DNA of 64,000 nt from EA-27 sp964396265 (GTDB lineage Archaea > Thermoplasmatota > Thermoplasmata > RBG-16-68-12 > EA-27): positions 77,767 to 141,766 of the forward strand of contig CAYNEM010000006.1 of the NCBI GenBank assembly GCA_964396265.1. Reading direction: 5' to 3'. How positions within the stretch are numbered: the first letter of the stretch is position 1; each line of letters starts with the position of its first letter. A model generated the notes under the pieces. The model saw only the letters and a program-made list of their open reading frames with translations. It was not told where the DNA came from and made no database searches. Position numbers and translations under genes: made by a program. Below are positions 1-5,687 of this stretch, piece after piece.

Positions 1-20
1 TGCTTCTCGGCCCAGTCCAT
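1..20 (-). CDS. 5' end of an unknown gene leaving the window
   Basis: An ATG on the minus strand ends at 20 and opens a frame reading MDWAEK to the window edge. A TTTAA box at 44-48 lies about 25 bases upstream of the ATG, which is the spacing of a leaderless archaeal promoter and the main reason for calling a gene here. Six residues are too few to suggest a function. Confidence 0.4.
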
Positions 21-43
21 GAGGGTGGGAGCGCGTGAGCGGG

Positions 44-48
44 TTTAA
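44..48 (-). promoter_or_regulatory. TATA-like box for the left-edge gene
   Basis: This AT-only pentamer sits in very GC-rich surroundings, 24-28 bases upstream of the minus-strand ATG at 20. The same TTTAA/CTTAAG type of box at the same distance precedes several recognisable genes in the window, such as trmI and sufS. Confidence 0.45.
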
Positions 49-143
49 GGGCTCGGCTCGCACCGCCGAAACTACTCCGAACATACCGGACGGAAGTAAA
101 CATTAAGCCTCAGTCGGAGTTCCCCGCCTCGGGAGGAAGCCCC

Positions 144-485
144 ATGATGTGGATGAACAGCGGCAACATCAAGGAAGGCCGGATGAAGGAATTCCAGGAG
201 TGGACGAAGAAGAACGAGAAGCTCCTGCAGAAGAACGCCCCGTCGGGATGGACGTATCGCGGCACGTACGCGTACGTCCTCGGCTTCGGCCGGTTCGGCG
301 TGGCGGGAATGTGGGAATGCGAGAAGTACGGCGACTTCGACAACCTGCGCAACCACGACGACAAGAACTGGATGCGCCTGAACGAGGAGATGTCCGACTT
401 CTTCGATCAGTCCGCGAGCGAAGGCGTGCTCCTGCGAGAGATCGGTGACACGAAGATCTTGGAACCGAAGAAACCACGACCGTAG
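144..485 (+). CDS. Small uncharacterised protein, possible dimeric alpha/beta-barrel fold
   Basis: A 113-residue soluble protein with no signal peptide or membrane helix. A ribosome binding site GGGAGGA at 131-137 lies six bases before the ATG, and a TTAAG box at 103-107 gives a plausible promoter. The protein is rich in Trp, Lys and aromatic residues and contains a GDFDNLRNHDDKNW segment. Its size and pattern (an early strand, a central WE..KYGDFD helix start and a charged C-terminus) recall NIPSNAP-like or antibiotic-monooxygenase-like dimeric ferredoxin folds, but that is only an impression. Codon use matches the chromosome, so it is probably a native gene next to the mobile region rather than part of it. 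Confidence 0.6.
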   Translation: MMWMNSGNIKEGRMKEFQEWTKKNEKLLQKNAPSGWTYRGTYAYVLGFGRFGVAGMWECEKYGDFDNLRNHDDKNWMRLNEEMSDFFDQSASEGVLLREIGDTKILEPKKPRP

Positions 486-566
486 CCCGGCTCGTTCGTG
501 ACAGGACGTGACACATTGAGGCCAGTTTAGCTCCAGCCTAGACTATTCATCGCTGTCACGTATCCG

Positions 567-590
567 CTTGACTAGTCAAGCTTCCACCTA
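567..590. repeat. Left copy of an attachment-site-like repeat
   Basis: Positions 567-580 form the perfect palindrome CTTGACTAGTCAAG. Overlapping it, GACTAGTC, seven unrelated bases and CACCTA (570-590) are repeated with identical spacing at 2539-2559, on the other side of the recombinase genes. A GTTTAG hexamer lies 45 bases upstream of this copy (525) and 46 bases upstream of the right copy (2493). The arrangement fits the ends or attachment sites of a small integrated element, but the match is short. Confidence 0.35.
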
Positions 591-784
591 GAACGCCGTC
601 GAAACCCGCTTTTCGGGCGGTTCGACCGGGTGTTCTCGCAACGATCGCGCGATCCCCGCTCCGGACCGCTCTCATGCTCCCGCGGGCACCTCGTCGCCGG
701 AACGCGAGCTCCGCGCACACGAGTGGCGACCATGAGCATCCGCAGCATGGAAACCCTCACTTCGGTTTGTCAAGACGGGGGAGG

Positions 785-806
785 TCGAAACGGTCTACCG
801 TTTCGA
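785..806 (-). terminator. Hairpin downstream of the recombinase operon
   Basis: TCGAAACGG and CCGTTTCGA form a perfect nine-base stem around a four-base loop (TCTA). It begins three bases beyond the stop codon of the second recombinase gene (ending at 810 on the minus strand). The position suggests transcript termination or 3'-end protection. No long U-tract follows, so the mechanism is uncertain. Confidence 0.5.
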
Positions 807-809
807 ACG

Positions 810-1496
810 CTACTTTCCCCTCGACGGGGGCTTGAACAGGGCGGCGTCACGCTTCTGGTCTGGCCTCCGGATGCGCTTCTCCATCTCGACCTGCACCTGG
901 GAGAACTTGTCCTGGTCCACGATCGGGCGGTGCTTCCCGTTGCGGAGTCCCCCGTCCTGGCGGATGTACCCGCAGTACAGCGGGTTCCTCAGGATGTTCG
1001 CGATCGTCTGGCTTTGCCATCGCTTCCCGGTCTTTGTGCGGATCTCCGCGCGGTTGAGCTCCTCGCAGACTTTTGCGATGCCACGGCCCTCGAGATACAT
1101 CTCAAAGATCAGGCCGACCGTGCGCGCCTCGTTCGGGTTCACCTTGAGCGCACCGTCGCGCGTCTCGTACCCGTAAGGCCGCGTGAACTCCTCGAACCCC
1201 AGGCCCGAGCCGCCCGAACCGTGTGACAAGATACCACGTATCATGGTCTTGTAGTCGAGCTTGCGCTCGACGCACAGCTTGCGCACCGCCTCGTCCTCGT
1301 CTTTCGCACTGAAGTGCGAGAGCATCTCCTTCGTCGACCCGAATCGCAGGAAGATCTCCCGGAAGACGACGGGGTCCTTCGGAGCTGCCTCGCGACACGC
1401 GCGGCACAGGACGGGGGCCCGCATGTCCTCAATCGGGTGTTCCTGAAGGCCGCTCCGGCTCCAGCATCGCTCGCACCGGTCGTTCCCCACGGTCAC
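810..1496 (-). CDS. Serine-recombinase accessory subunit: zinc ribbon plus recombinase domain, no catalytic domain
   Basis: A 228-residue protein. Residues about 8-34 form a CxxC...CxxC zinc ribbon (Cys 8, 11, 31, 34). After a linker, residues about 95-200 match the Recombinase (PF07508-type) domain: RPYGYE, NPNEARTVGLIFEMYLEGRG, a W.S.TIANIL helix and NPLYCGYIR. The N-terminal resolvase domain with its catalytic Ser is absent, so this protein cannot cut DNA alone. It starts with GTG inside the stop of the upstream recombinase gene (GTGA, 1493-1496), so the two are translationally coupled. The order resolvase-recombinase domain in the first gene followed by a zinc ribbon here resembles one large serine recombinase split in two, with a second recombinase domain added. 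Alternatively it is a second recombinase that lost its 5' half. Confidence 0.75.
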   Translation of the reverse strand: MTVGNDRCERCWSRSGLQEHPIEDMRAPVLCRACREAAPKDPVVFREIFLRFGSTKEMLSHFSAKDEDEAVRKLCVERKLDYKTMIRGILSHGSGGSGLGFEEFTRPYGYETRDGALKVNPNEARTVGLIFEMYLEGRGIAKVCEELNRAEIRTKTGKRWQSQTIANILRNPLYCGYIRQDGGLRNGKHRPIVDQDKFSQVQVEMEKRIRRPDQKRDAALFKPPSRGK

Positions 1497-2308
1497 GCCT
1501 CCGCCGCCAAACGATCAGCCTCGATCGCGAGCACGACCTTTCTCCCTTGAACAGCGTCCCACAATCGGTGATCGACGATCGGCTGATGGGAATCGTCGCG
1601 GACGCTCTCGTCCCATCGGATCTTCCCGACGTAGACCGGATTGTGCAGCATGTAGCGGATCCCGGACTTGCTCCAGCGGCGGCCCCGCTGCGAAGGGATC
1701 CCATCGTCGTTGAGTTTGGCGGCGATCGCATGGAAGGCGCGCCCCTGGGCGTATTCCTCGAAAATGCCTCGGACGATGCGCGCCTCCGCCTCGTCCACGA
1801 TGAGCGCACCGTCCACGTATCGATACCCGAAGGGGCGGCGGAACCCGTTGAGCCCTTCCCCGGCCTTGTGCTTCTGCGCCATCCCCATGTACACGCGCTC
1901 CCCGATCTGCTCGGACTCGAGCTGCGCGATGCGCTGGATGATGTCCATGACGAAGCGCCCCATGGCGGTGGAGGTGTCGAGGGACTCCGTCGCGCTCACG
2001 AAGTCCTTGCCCCACTTCCCCAGGTCGTCCATCATCCCCATGAAGTTCCGCGAGTTGCGGTGGATCCGGTCCATCTTGATCACGAGCATCTTGTCCCAGG
2101 CATCTCGGTCCGCAAGCATCCGCTGGTACGCGGGACGGTTCACGTTCCTCCCGGTGTGGCCGTCGTCCACGTACTCCTGCGCGACGGTCCAGCCCTGGGC
2201 GCGGCAGAATGCATGGAGACGCTCGCTCTGCGCGTCGAGGGAGAAGCCCTCCTTCGCCTGATCCTCCGTGGATACGCGGGTGTAGAGTGCGACGCGTTGA
2301 GCTGCCAT
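1493..2308 (-). CDS. Serine recombinase (resolvase/invertase family) with catalytic domain
   Basis: A 271-residue protein. The N-terminal resolvase domain (about 1-150) has RVALYTRVSTEDQ with Arg11 and the presumed nucleophile Ser13, plus the MDRIHRNSRNF motif typical of DRxxR recombinases. A Recombinase domain follows (about 165-250: FRRPFGYRY, EARIVRGIFEEYAQGR, NPVYVGKIRWD). The protein stops without the zinc ribbon and coiled coil of full-length large serine recombinases; the ribbon occurs in the coupled downstream gene. It would catalyse site-specific integration, excision or inversion. The ATG at 2308 follows directly on the TAG of a 21-codon upstream ORF that duplicates its own N-terminus, with AAGGA seven bases upstream as ribosome binding site. 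Confidence 0.88.
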   Translation of the reverse strand: MAAQRVALYTRVSTEDQAKEGFSLDAQSERLHAFCRAQGWTVAQEYVDDGHTGRNVNRPAYQRMLADRDAWDKMLVIKMDRIHRNSRNFMGMMDDLGKWGKDFVSATESLDTSTAMGRFVMDIIQRIAQLESEQIGERVYMGMAQKHKAGEGLNGFRRPFGYRYVDGALIVDEAEARIVRGIFEEYAQGRAFHAIAAKLNDDGIPSQRGRRWSKSGIRYMLHNPVYVGKIRWDESVRDDSHQPIVDHRLWDAVQGRKVVLAIEADRLAAEA

Positions 2309-2374
2309 CTAGGAATCCTTCTCCTGCGGGAGCGTCGATACGCGCGCGTAGAGTGCGACTCGCTGAGTGCCCAT
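2309..2374 (-). CDS. 21-residue upstream ORF duplicating the recombinase N-terminus
   Basis: An ATG at 2374 opens a frame beginning MGTQRVALYARVST and ending with TAG immediately before the recombinase ATG (TAGATG). It repeats the first about 19 codons of the recombinase at roughly 80 percent nucleotide identity over the first 42 bases, so it is a 66-base tandem duplication. A TTTTAAG box centred near 2405 lies about 30 bases upstream, so a leaderless transcript would start at this ATG. The 3' end of the mini-ORF also carries the AAGGA ribosome binding site for the real gene. It could set recombinase output by reinitiation, or it could be the scar of a duplication. The peptide itself probably has no fold. 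Confidence 0.6.
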   Translation of the reverse strand: MGTQRVALYARVSTLPQEKDS

Positions 2375-2398
2375 CCCGGGCCCGCATTTGCGCGTCGG

Positions 2399-2410
2399 CA
2401 CTTAAAAGTG
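2399..2410 (-). promoter_or_regulatory. Promoter of the recombinase operon
   Basis: CACTTAAAAGTG has five-base inverted arms around AA. On the minus strand its TTTTAAG core lies about 30 bases upstream of the mini-ORF ATG at 2374 and about 95 bases from the full recombinase ATG. The promoter therefore appears tuned to the mini-ORF. The dyad could also bind a regulator. Confidence 0.45.
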
Positions 2411-2497
2411 AGTCCGCAAGAGCACGCGATGCCCCAGAGTGAGTTCGAACCATGCCCCACATCGTGCTACATCGTGGCGAGTGACGGACCGTGTTTA

Positions 2498-2559
2498 GAT
2501 TCAAGCTTGAATCGCCTCGTTCCAAACGCGAACTGCGAGACTAGTCTTGGATGCACCTA
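2498..2559. repeat. Right copy of the attachment-site-like repeat and a 16-base palindrome
   Basis: GATTCAAGCTTGAATC at 2498-2513 is a perfect palindrome. GACTAGTC, seven bases and CACCTA at 2539-2559 repeat the motif at 570-590 in the same orientation. Together they bracket the recombinase genes at about 2 kb. Palindromes flanking the motif on both sides fit serine-recombinase attachment sites, which are short and imperfectly symmetric. Confidence 0.35.
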
Positions 2560-2648
2560 AACCGACCGCATCCGCGGTACAACGTCCCACCCTGGGCAAC
2601 GATCGGGCCTGCCCGTTCCGCGGCCCTCGTTCGCTAGGCCCCCGGCTG

Positions 2649-2783
2649 ATGAACGAAAAAGAAAAGCAAGGCCCCGCGCTCGGCGCGTTCTGCAAGCTGG
2701 ATTGGCGGCTCTTCGACCCGGCGAACCTCGAGGGGCGGTTCGATGGAGAGCGGTACTTGGAAGCTGTCCCGGGAATGAAGTGA
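2649..2783 (+). CDS. LDWRLFD microprotein, copy A (44 residues)
   Basis: A short protein containing CKLDWRLFDPANL and RFDGERYLE. It matches copy B (3651-3794) at LDWRLFD, A.L, RF.G.RY and the following E, which shows that the frame is real. The ATG at 2649 follows the GC-rich 3' end of the recombinase element. Copy A lies upstream of the UPF0175 antitoxin rather than after a toxin, so its own toxin may have been lost. No family was recognised. The conserved aromatic and acidic pattern and a predicted short helix suggest a protein-binding peptide. Confidence 0.6.
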   Translation: MNEKEKQGPALGAFCKLDWRLFDPANLEGRFDGERYLEAVPGMK

Positions 2784-2807
2784 CGGACGGTCGCTGAGGT
2801 CCGGCTG

Positions 2808-2840
2808 ATTACATTTAATTACATTTATATACAAGTGTAA
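2808..2840 (+). promoter_or_regulatory. Promoter and repeat operator of the UPF0175-PIN-microprotein operon
   Basis: Two perfect tandem copies of ATTACATTTA (2808-2817 and 2818-2827) run into TATATA, forming a TATA box about 27 bases before the ATG at 2855. TTACA (2819-2823) and TGTAA (2836-2840) are inverted around it. Repeats overlapping the TATA box are the usual architecture for autorepression by a toxin-antitoxin complex. Confidence 0.6.
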
Positions 2841-2854
2841 CGCTGGCAACCTCC

Positions 2855-3154
2855 ATGAAGGTCATCACCGTCCGGATCCCCGACGAGGATGCCGAGTCCC
2901 TGGAGTCCATCGAGCGCGCCGAGAAGGTGGACCGCGCGGCCGCGGTCCGGAAGCTCCTCTCCGAGGGCATCAACCGGTGGAAGGTGCAGAGGGCCCTGGA
3001 TCTCCTCCGCCAGCATCGGGTGACCCTGCGCACAGCGGCGCGCATGGCGGGCCTCTCCTACGGGGAGATGTTCGATCTGGCGGGCCGGGCGGACATCACG
3101 ACAGGCTATTCCCTTCAGGACCTCCGACAGGACCTGGGGGAGCCGGACCGGTGA
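2855..3154 (+). CDS. UPF0175-family antitoxin
   Basis: A 99-residue protein. Residues 1-50 have a ribbon-helix-helix look (KVITVRIPDEDAESLE followed by a helix with AAVRKLLSEGI). The C-terminal half carries the UPF0175 signature: RTAARMAGLSYGEMFDLAGR, then the sequence leading to DLRQDL. Such proteins are antitoxins of DUF3368/PIN toxins. They bind their own promoter through the N-terminus and the toxin through the C-terminus. The start is supported by a TATA box 25-30 bases upstream. The stop overlaps the toxin start (GTGA, 3151-3154). Confidence 0.85.
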   Translation: MKVITVRIPDEDAESLESIERAEKVDRAAAVRKLLSEGINRWKVQRALDLLRQHRVTLRTAARMAGLSYGEMFDLAGRADITTGYSLQDLRQDLGEPDR

Positions 3155-3654
3155 TCGTCGATTCCTCCGCCCTCATCCCGCTCAGCCGCATCGGCCGCCT
3201 CGACCTGCTTCGCCGGTTGTACCGCCCTGTGAGGACGACGCGGGACGTCTACCGCGAGTGCGTCGAGGAGGGGGCAGCCCGGCCCGGAGCCGACGCCCTT
3301 CGCGAGGCCTGCGAGCGGTGGCTTGAGGTCGTGGAGCCCCCCCGCGGCGCCGCGCGACTGGCCGCCGCCGAGGGGATCGAGCTAGCCGACGCCTCGCTCC
3401 TGCTCCTGTGCGAGGAGGCGAAGGACGCCCTGCTCACGAACGACGACCACCTGATGCGCGTGGCCCGGGCGCGCGGGATCCGGGGGCGCTGGCTCACGGG
3501 CGCCGTCCTCGCCGCCACACGGAGGGGACTGTTGACCCCCGCGGAGGCGAAGGAGCTCGTGACCCGGCTCGTCGGCGAGGGACTGTGGCTCTCCCCCCAG
3601 GTCTTCGTGGCAGTGCTGGACGCAATTGAGGCGATGACCGCTTCCCCGCGGTGA
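3151..3654 (+). CDS. PIN-domain toxin (DUF3368 type)
   Basis: A 167-residue protein starting with GTG: VIVDSSALIPLSRIGRLDLL gives the first PIN aspartate. LADASLLLLCEEA and LLTNDDHLMRVA provide further acidic residues of the metal site. PIN toxins of this class are ribonucleases that cut RNA unless held by a cognate antitoxin, here UPF0175. The gene overlaps the antitoxin stop by four bases, and its own stop overlaps the start of microprotein copy B (GTGATG at 3651). The three genes therefore form one tightly coupled operon. The RNA target cannot be read from the sequence. Confidence 0.85.
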   Translation: MIVDSSALIPLSRIGRLDLLRRLYRPVRTTRDVYRECVEEGAARPGADALREACERWLEVVEPPRGAARLAAAEGIELADASLLLLCEEAKDALLTNDDHLMRVARARGIRGRWLTGAVLAATRRGLLTPAEAKELVTRLVGEGLWLSPQVFVAVLDAIEAMTASPR

Positions 3655-3794
3655 TGGCAGGTGAACGCAGAGAGCTATTGGACTGGCGACTGTTTGATTC
3701 CGCGACACTGTCCCGGCGGTTCAACGGGGACAGGTACGTCGAGCGCCTGAAGGGCCTGAGGCCGTCCCCGGACGAGGTTCGGCGAAAGGCTTAG
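3651..3794 (+). CDS. LDWRLFD microprotein, copy B, coupled to the PIN toxin
   Basis: The frame can start at GTG 3651, overlapping the toxin stop, or at ATG 3654 (46 residues). It contains ELLDWRLFDSATL and RRFNGDRYVE and ends in a basic tail. Similarity to copy A, and to a broken copy after the second PIN gene (5024-5066), marks a microprotein family that travels with PIN toxins. Translational coupling suggests it is made in proportion to the toxin. It may be a second antitoxin, a toxin-stability factor or an RNA-targeting adaptor. These are guesses: no characterised relative is recognised. Confidence 0.65.
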   Translation: MMAGERRELLDWRLFDSATLSRRFNGDRYVERLKGLRPSPDEVRRKA

Positions 3795-3806
3795 GGCCCA
3801 GATGGG

Positions 3807-4121
3807 TCAGCCTTTGAGCCACTTGGAGGCCCTCTTTGCGTCCCGCTCGAGTTCCTCGGGCGAATACCGGAAGTAGGGGATGCCCCGCTTGGCGGCCTCG
3901 TCGACCATTTCGTAGATACTCACGCCAGCGTAGGCGGCAGCCCCGCCAAGGCTGAACTTGCCATGGAGGTACTTCTCCAGCGCGCGTTCCATTCGCAGCC
4001 GCCGGAGGCCCTCGTCCACCGCCCGCCGCGCCACGTCGGATCGGAGGAGGCGGAGGTCCGCGGCCAGCTCATCGATCTCCTCTAGGACATGCTCGTCCTT
4101 GCGGATCTGGAGGTTCTTCAC
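3807..4121 (-). CDS. Orphan ribbon-helix-helix/UPF0175-like antitoxin
   Basis: A 104-residue protein when started at GTG 4121. The N-terminus has a strand-helix-helix pattern (KNLQIRKDEHVLEEIDELA, LLRSDVARRAVDEGL). The C-terminus has the UPF0175-type helix (FSLGGAAAYAGVSIYEMV), then RGIPYFRYSPEEL. An ATG at 4160 would extend it by 13 residues, but GTTTATCA (4146-4153) lies about 28 bases upstream of GTG 4121, so the shorter form fits a leaderless start. No PIN gene follows on this strand. It is convergent with microprotein copy B and divergent from an AbrB-PIN pair. It may regulate one of these in trans or be the survivor of a lost module. Confidence 0.75.
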   Translation of the reverse strand: MKNLQIRKDEHVLEEIDELAADLRLLRSDVARRAVDEGLRRLRMERALEKYLHGKFSLGGAAAYAGVSIYEMVDEAAKRGIPYFRYSPEELERDAKRASKWLKG

Positions 4122-4132
4122 AGGGCGATGTA

Positions 4133-4153
4133 ATGACTTGTCATGTGATAAAC
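4133..4153 (-). promoter_or_regulatory. Promoter and operator of the orphan antitoxin
   Basis: On the minus strand a GTTTATCA TATA-like box (4146-4153) is followed by the perfect 12-base palindrome ATGACAAGTCAT (4133-4144), then GTG at 4121. A dyad between the TATA box and the start codon is where a ribbon-helix-helix repressor would block transcription. This placement is the main argument for the GTG start. Confidence 0.55.
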
Positions 4154-4274
4154 TTTCCATCAGACGAGCCTCAGTGGAGGTTCCACCCTCCGCCGCGGGA
4201 AAGGAAGGAAGGGGAACAGGACCCCCGGCGGAGGAACGTGCGCCAGGTCCAAGGCATGGGATTCTGCCATCGAT

Positions 4275-4298
4275 GTATTTAAATGGCATTATGGCATA
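4275..4298 (+). promoter_or_regulatory. Promoter and tandem-repeat operator of the AbrB-PIN module
   Basis: TATTTAAAT (4275-4283) is an excellent archaeal TATA box about 30 bases before the ATG at 4310. It overlaps the tandem ATGGCATT/ATGGCATA (4283-4298). The ATG within the repeat at 4283 is in frame but lies before the expected transcript start. AbrB-type antitoxins commonly bind such repeats. Confidence 0.55.
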
Positions 4299-4309
4299 GT
4301 CTACCGCCG

Positions 4310-4576
4310 ATGGCGGAGCTCGTTTCGGTGGACCGCGCAGGGCGCGTCGTGCTGCCCAAGAAGATCCGAGACGCCTTGGGTATCGACGAGCGGACGAAGC
4401 TCCTCGTCGCGGTCGGTGAGCACGGTCGACTGGTGCTCCAGAAAGTGGATGTGGAGGCCATCGCGGGTCGGCTGGAGAAGGAACTCGCCGGGAAGGACGT
4501 GGATGCGATTGTCCGGAAAGTCCGGAGGGAGATGAAGGCCCTTGCCCGCCGCCGGTATCCGGACCTTCTTGCTTGA
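4310..4576 (+). CDS. AbrB/SpoVT-type antitoxin
   Basis: An 88-residue protein. Residues 1-45 are a swapped-hairpin AbrB domain: LVSVDRAGRVVLPKKIRDAL, then GID.RTKLLVAVGEHGRLVLQ. The C-terminal 40 residues are helical and charged and probably wrap the toxin. The start at 4310 is preferred over 4283 because the TATA box at 4275-4283 leaves the first ATG outside the transcript. The gene overlaps the PIN toxin that follows by 35 bases, a typical VapBC-like arrangement. Confidence 0.85.
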   Translation: MAELVSVDRAGRVVLPKKIRDALGIDERTKLLVAVGEHGRLVLQKVDVEAIAGRLEKELAGKDVDAIVRKVRREMKALARRRYPDLLA

Positions 4577-4973
4577 CACGAACGTCTTCGTGGCAGCGGT
4601 GAAGCACCCGGCGAGGGAGACCGCCACGCTCCGTCTCCTCCTCGAGGTCCTTCGGCGCGACGACGTCGCTCTCGTCGGGAACGACCTGTGGCTCGAAGAG
4701 ATGCTCCGGTATGCCGAGGCCTTCCGTTCCGAGACCGCCTCCCAGCTCGTCGCCGCCTTAGTCGAGAAGACGCGGTTCGTTCGCGTCGACGCAAGCTTTC
4801 GGGCCGTCTGCCGACGGTTCATGACCACTCCCGACCCCGCGGATGTCCTCCACGCCGCGACCTGCCTGCAGGAACGGGCGGTCCTCGTCACGAACGATCG
4901 GCACTTCGACCGGATCCGGAAGGAGGGCATCGTCGAGGTCTGGGACATCGCGAAAGCCATTCACTCCCTCTGA
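4542..4973 (+). CDS. VapC-type PIN-domain toxin
   Basis: A 143-residue PIN protein: FLLDTNVFVAAVKHP supplies the first Asp, NDLWLEEML the Glu, and TPDPADVLHAA and LVTNDRHFDRI the remaining acidic residues. All four positions of the metal site look intact, so it is predicted to be an active ribonuclease. The only in-frame start near the domain edge is TTG at 4542, inside the antitoxin gene. Alternative starts further in would remove the first catalytic Asp. It forms a module with the AbrB-type gene. A broken LDWRLFD microprotein lies 50 bases downstream. Confidence 0.85.
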   Translation: MPAAGIRTFLLDTNVFVAAVKHPARETATLRLLLEVLRRDDVALVGNDLWLEEMLRYAEAFRSETASQLVAALVEKTRFVRVDASFRAVCRRFMTTPDPADVLHAATCLQERAVLVTNDRHFDRIRKEGIVEVWDIAKAIHSL

Positions 4974-5023
4974 GTCCCGCCGTTAGGTCGATGGACGAGT
5001 GCGAGCCGTAGCTGGACTAGCCG

Positions 5024-5066
5024 ACGTTCTGCAAGGTGGAGTGGCAGCTCTTGACCCCGTCGACCT
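5024..5066 (+). pseudogene. Frameshifted remnant of the LDWRLFD microprotein, copy C
   Basis: Bases 5024-5066 align with codons in copy A at roughly 75-80 percent identity. They read TFCKVEWQLL against AFCKLDWRLF, then lose one base, after which DPVDL continues in the shifted frame against DPANL. No start codon or downstream RF.G.RY half remains. The position directly after the second PIN toxin matches copy B after the first. Confidence 0.5.
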
Positions 5067-5200
5067 GACGCCCGTCCCGAAAGCTGGCATCGGATCCCCG
5101 ATGGGGCGAGGCGACTTCTCCGCGACATGTCGCGCGCATCCCTTTCGACAGAGAAACCCAACCAGGCTCGGCGGCGACGAGCCGCCAGAAGGACCCAACC

Positions 5201-5659
5201 ATGCGAACGAACGAAGAAGGTGTGTCTCCGGTGATTGCGACCATCCTGATGGTGGCGATCACCGTGGTGTTGGCGGCGGTGCTGTACGTGATGGTGACGA
5301 ACCTGATCGACGACCCCGGCGGACGGCGACCCATCGTCACCCTGGACTCGATGGGATGCGATGCGGTTGAGTGCCGGGGGCGCGTGACGGCTGCCTCGTC
5401 GCCCTCGGTCGATCTGGGCCGGTTCCGCGTGACCGTCCTCGCCGACGGGAACGCCCTGATCCTCCCGACGGAACTTGTGGCCGGCGTGGACATCAGCGGA
5501 GGGGGCCTCACGCTCCGATACACGGATCTTGGTGCCGAGGGGAAGGTGACGGGCGGCGACACGTTCCGCATCACGGGGATCTCGGCGGGGGTGGAGTACG
5601 AGGTCGTTCTCTTGTGGAACGACGGAACGGGAATCCAGTCCGTGACGTTCAGCACCTAG
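5201..5659 (+). CDS. Archaeal type IV pilin
   Basis: A 152-residue protein beginning MRTNEEG/VSPVIATILMVAI, the class III signal of euryarchaeal pilins (DUF1628-type), followed by one hydrophobic helix to about residue 34. The remaining 115 residues form a beta-rich head with two Cys (in MGCDAVEC) that could pair. Prepilin peptidase would cut before the VSPV segment; a candidate peptidase begins at 63764. The mature protein would assemble into adhesive pili or remain a surface pseudopilin. AGAAGG at 5187-5192 is a weak ribosome binding site. No assembly ATPase is adjacent, so it is a stand-alone pilin gene. Confidence 0.85.
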   Translation: MRTNEEGVSPVIATILMVAITVVLAAVLYVMVTNLIDDPGGRRPIVTLDSMGCDAVECRGRVTAASSPSVDLGRFRVTVLADGNALILPTELVAGVDISGGGLTLRYTDLGAEGKVTGGDTFRITGISAGVEYEVVLLWNDGTGIQSVTFST

Positions 5660-5687
5660 GCGGGAGCCCCCCGCCTCCTCTTTTTTT
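5659..5687 (+). terminator. Hairpin with T-tract after the pilin gene
   Basis: GGCGGG (5659-5664) and CCCGCC (5670-5675) form a six-base stem overlapping the last base of the pilin stop codon. They are followed by TCCTC and seven T residues (5681-5687). The T-tract is also a typical archaeal termination signal. It separates the pilin from the convergent STAND gene, whose stop is at 5687. Confidence 0.65.

Larger units (their letters stand above)
486..809. other. Intergenic stretch, left end of the recombinase element
   Basis: No convincing gene lies in these 324 bases. They contain a 14-base perfect palindrome (567-580), the left copy of a GACTAGTC-N7-CACCTA motif (570-590) that recurs at 2539-2559, an imperfect inverted repeat around 598-627, and a strong hairpin (785-806) just beyond the recombinase stop codon. 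Confidence 0.6.

Noticed and set aside
2309..2311. TAG read through as pyrrolysine to fuse the upstream ORF with the recombinase
   Set aside because: The fusion would duplicate the first strand of the resolvase fold and gives no sensible protein. Duplication with reinitiation explains the sequence better.
2440..2460. tRNA T-loop-like GGTTCGAAC on the minus strand
   Set aside because: No acceptor, D or anticodon stems can be drawn around it.
4122..4607. N-terminal extension of the orphan antitoxin frame to 266 codons
   Set aside because: The extension crosses the promoter and operators of two modules and is Pro/Arg-rich without pattern. GTG 4121 fits the TATA spacing.
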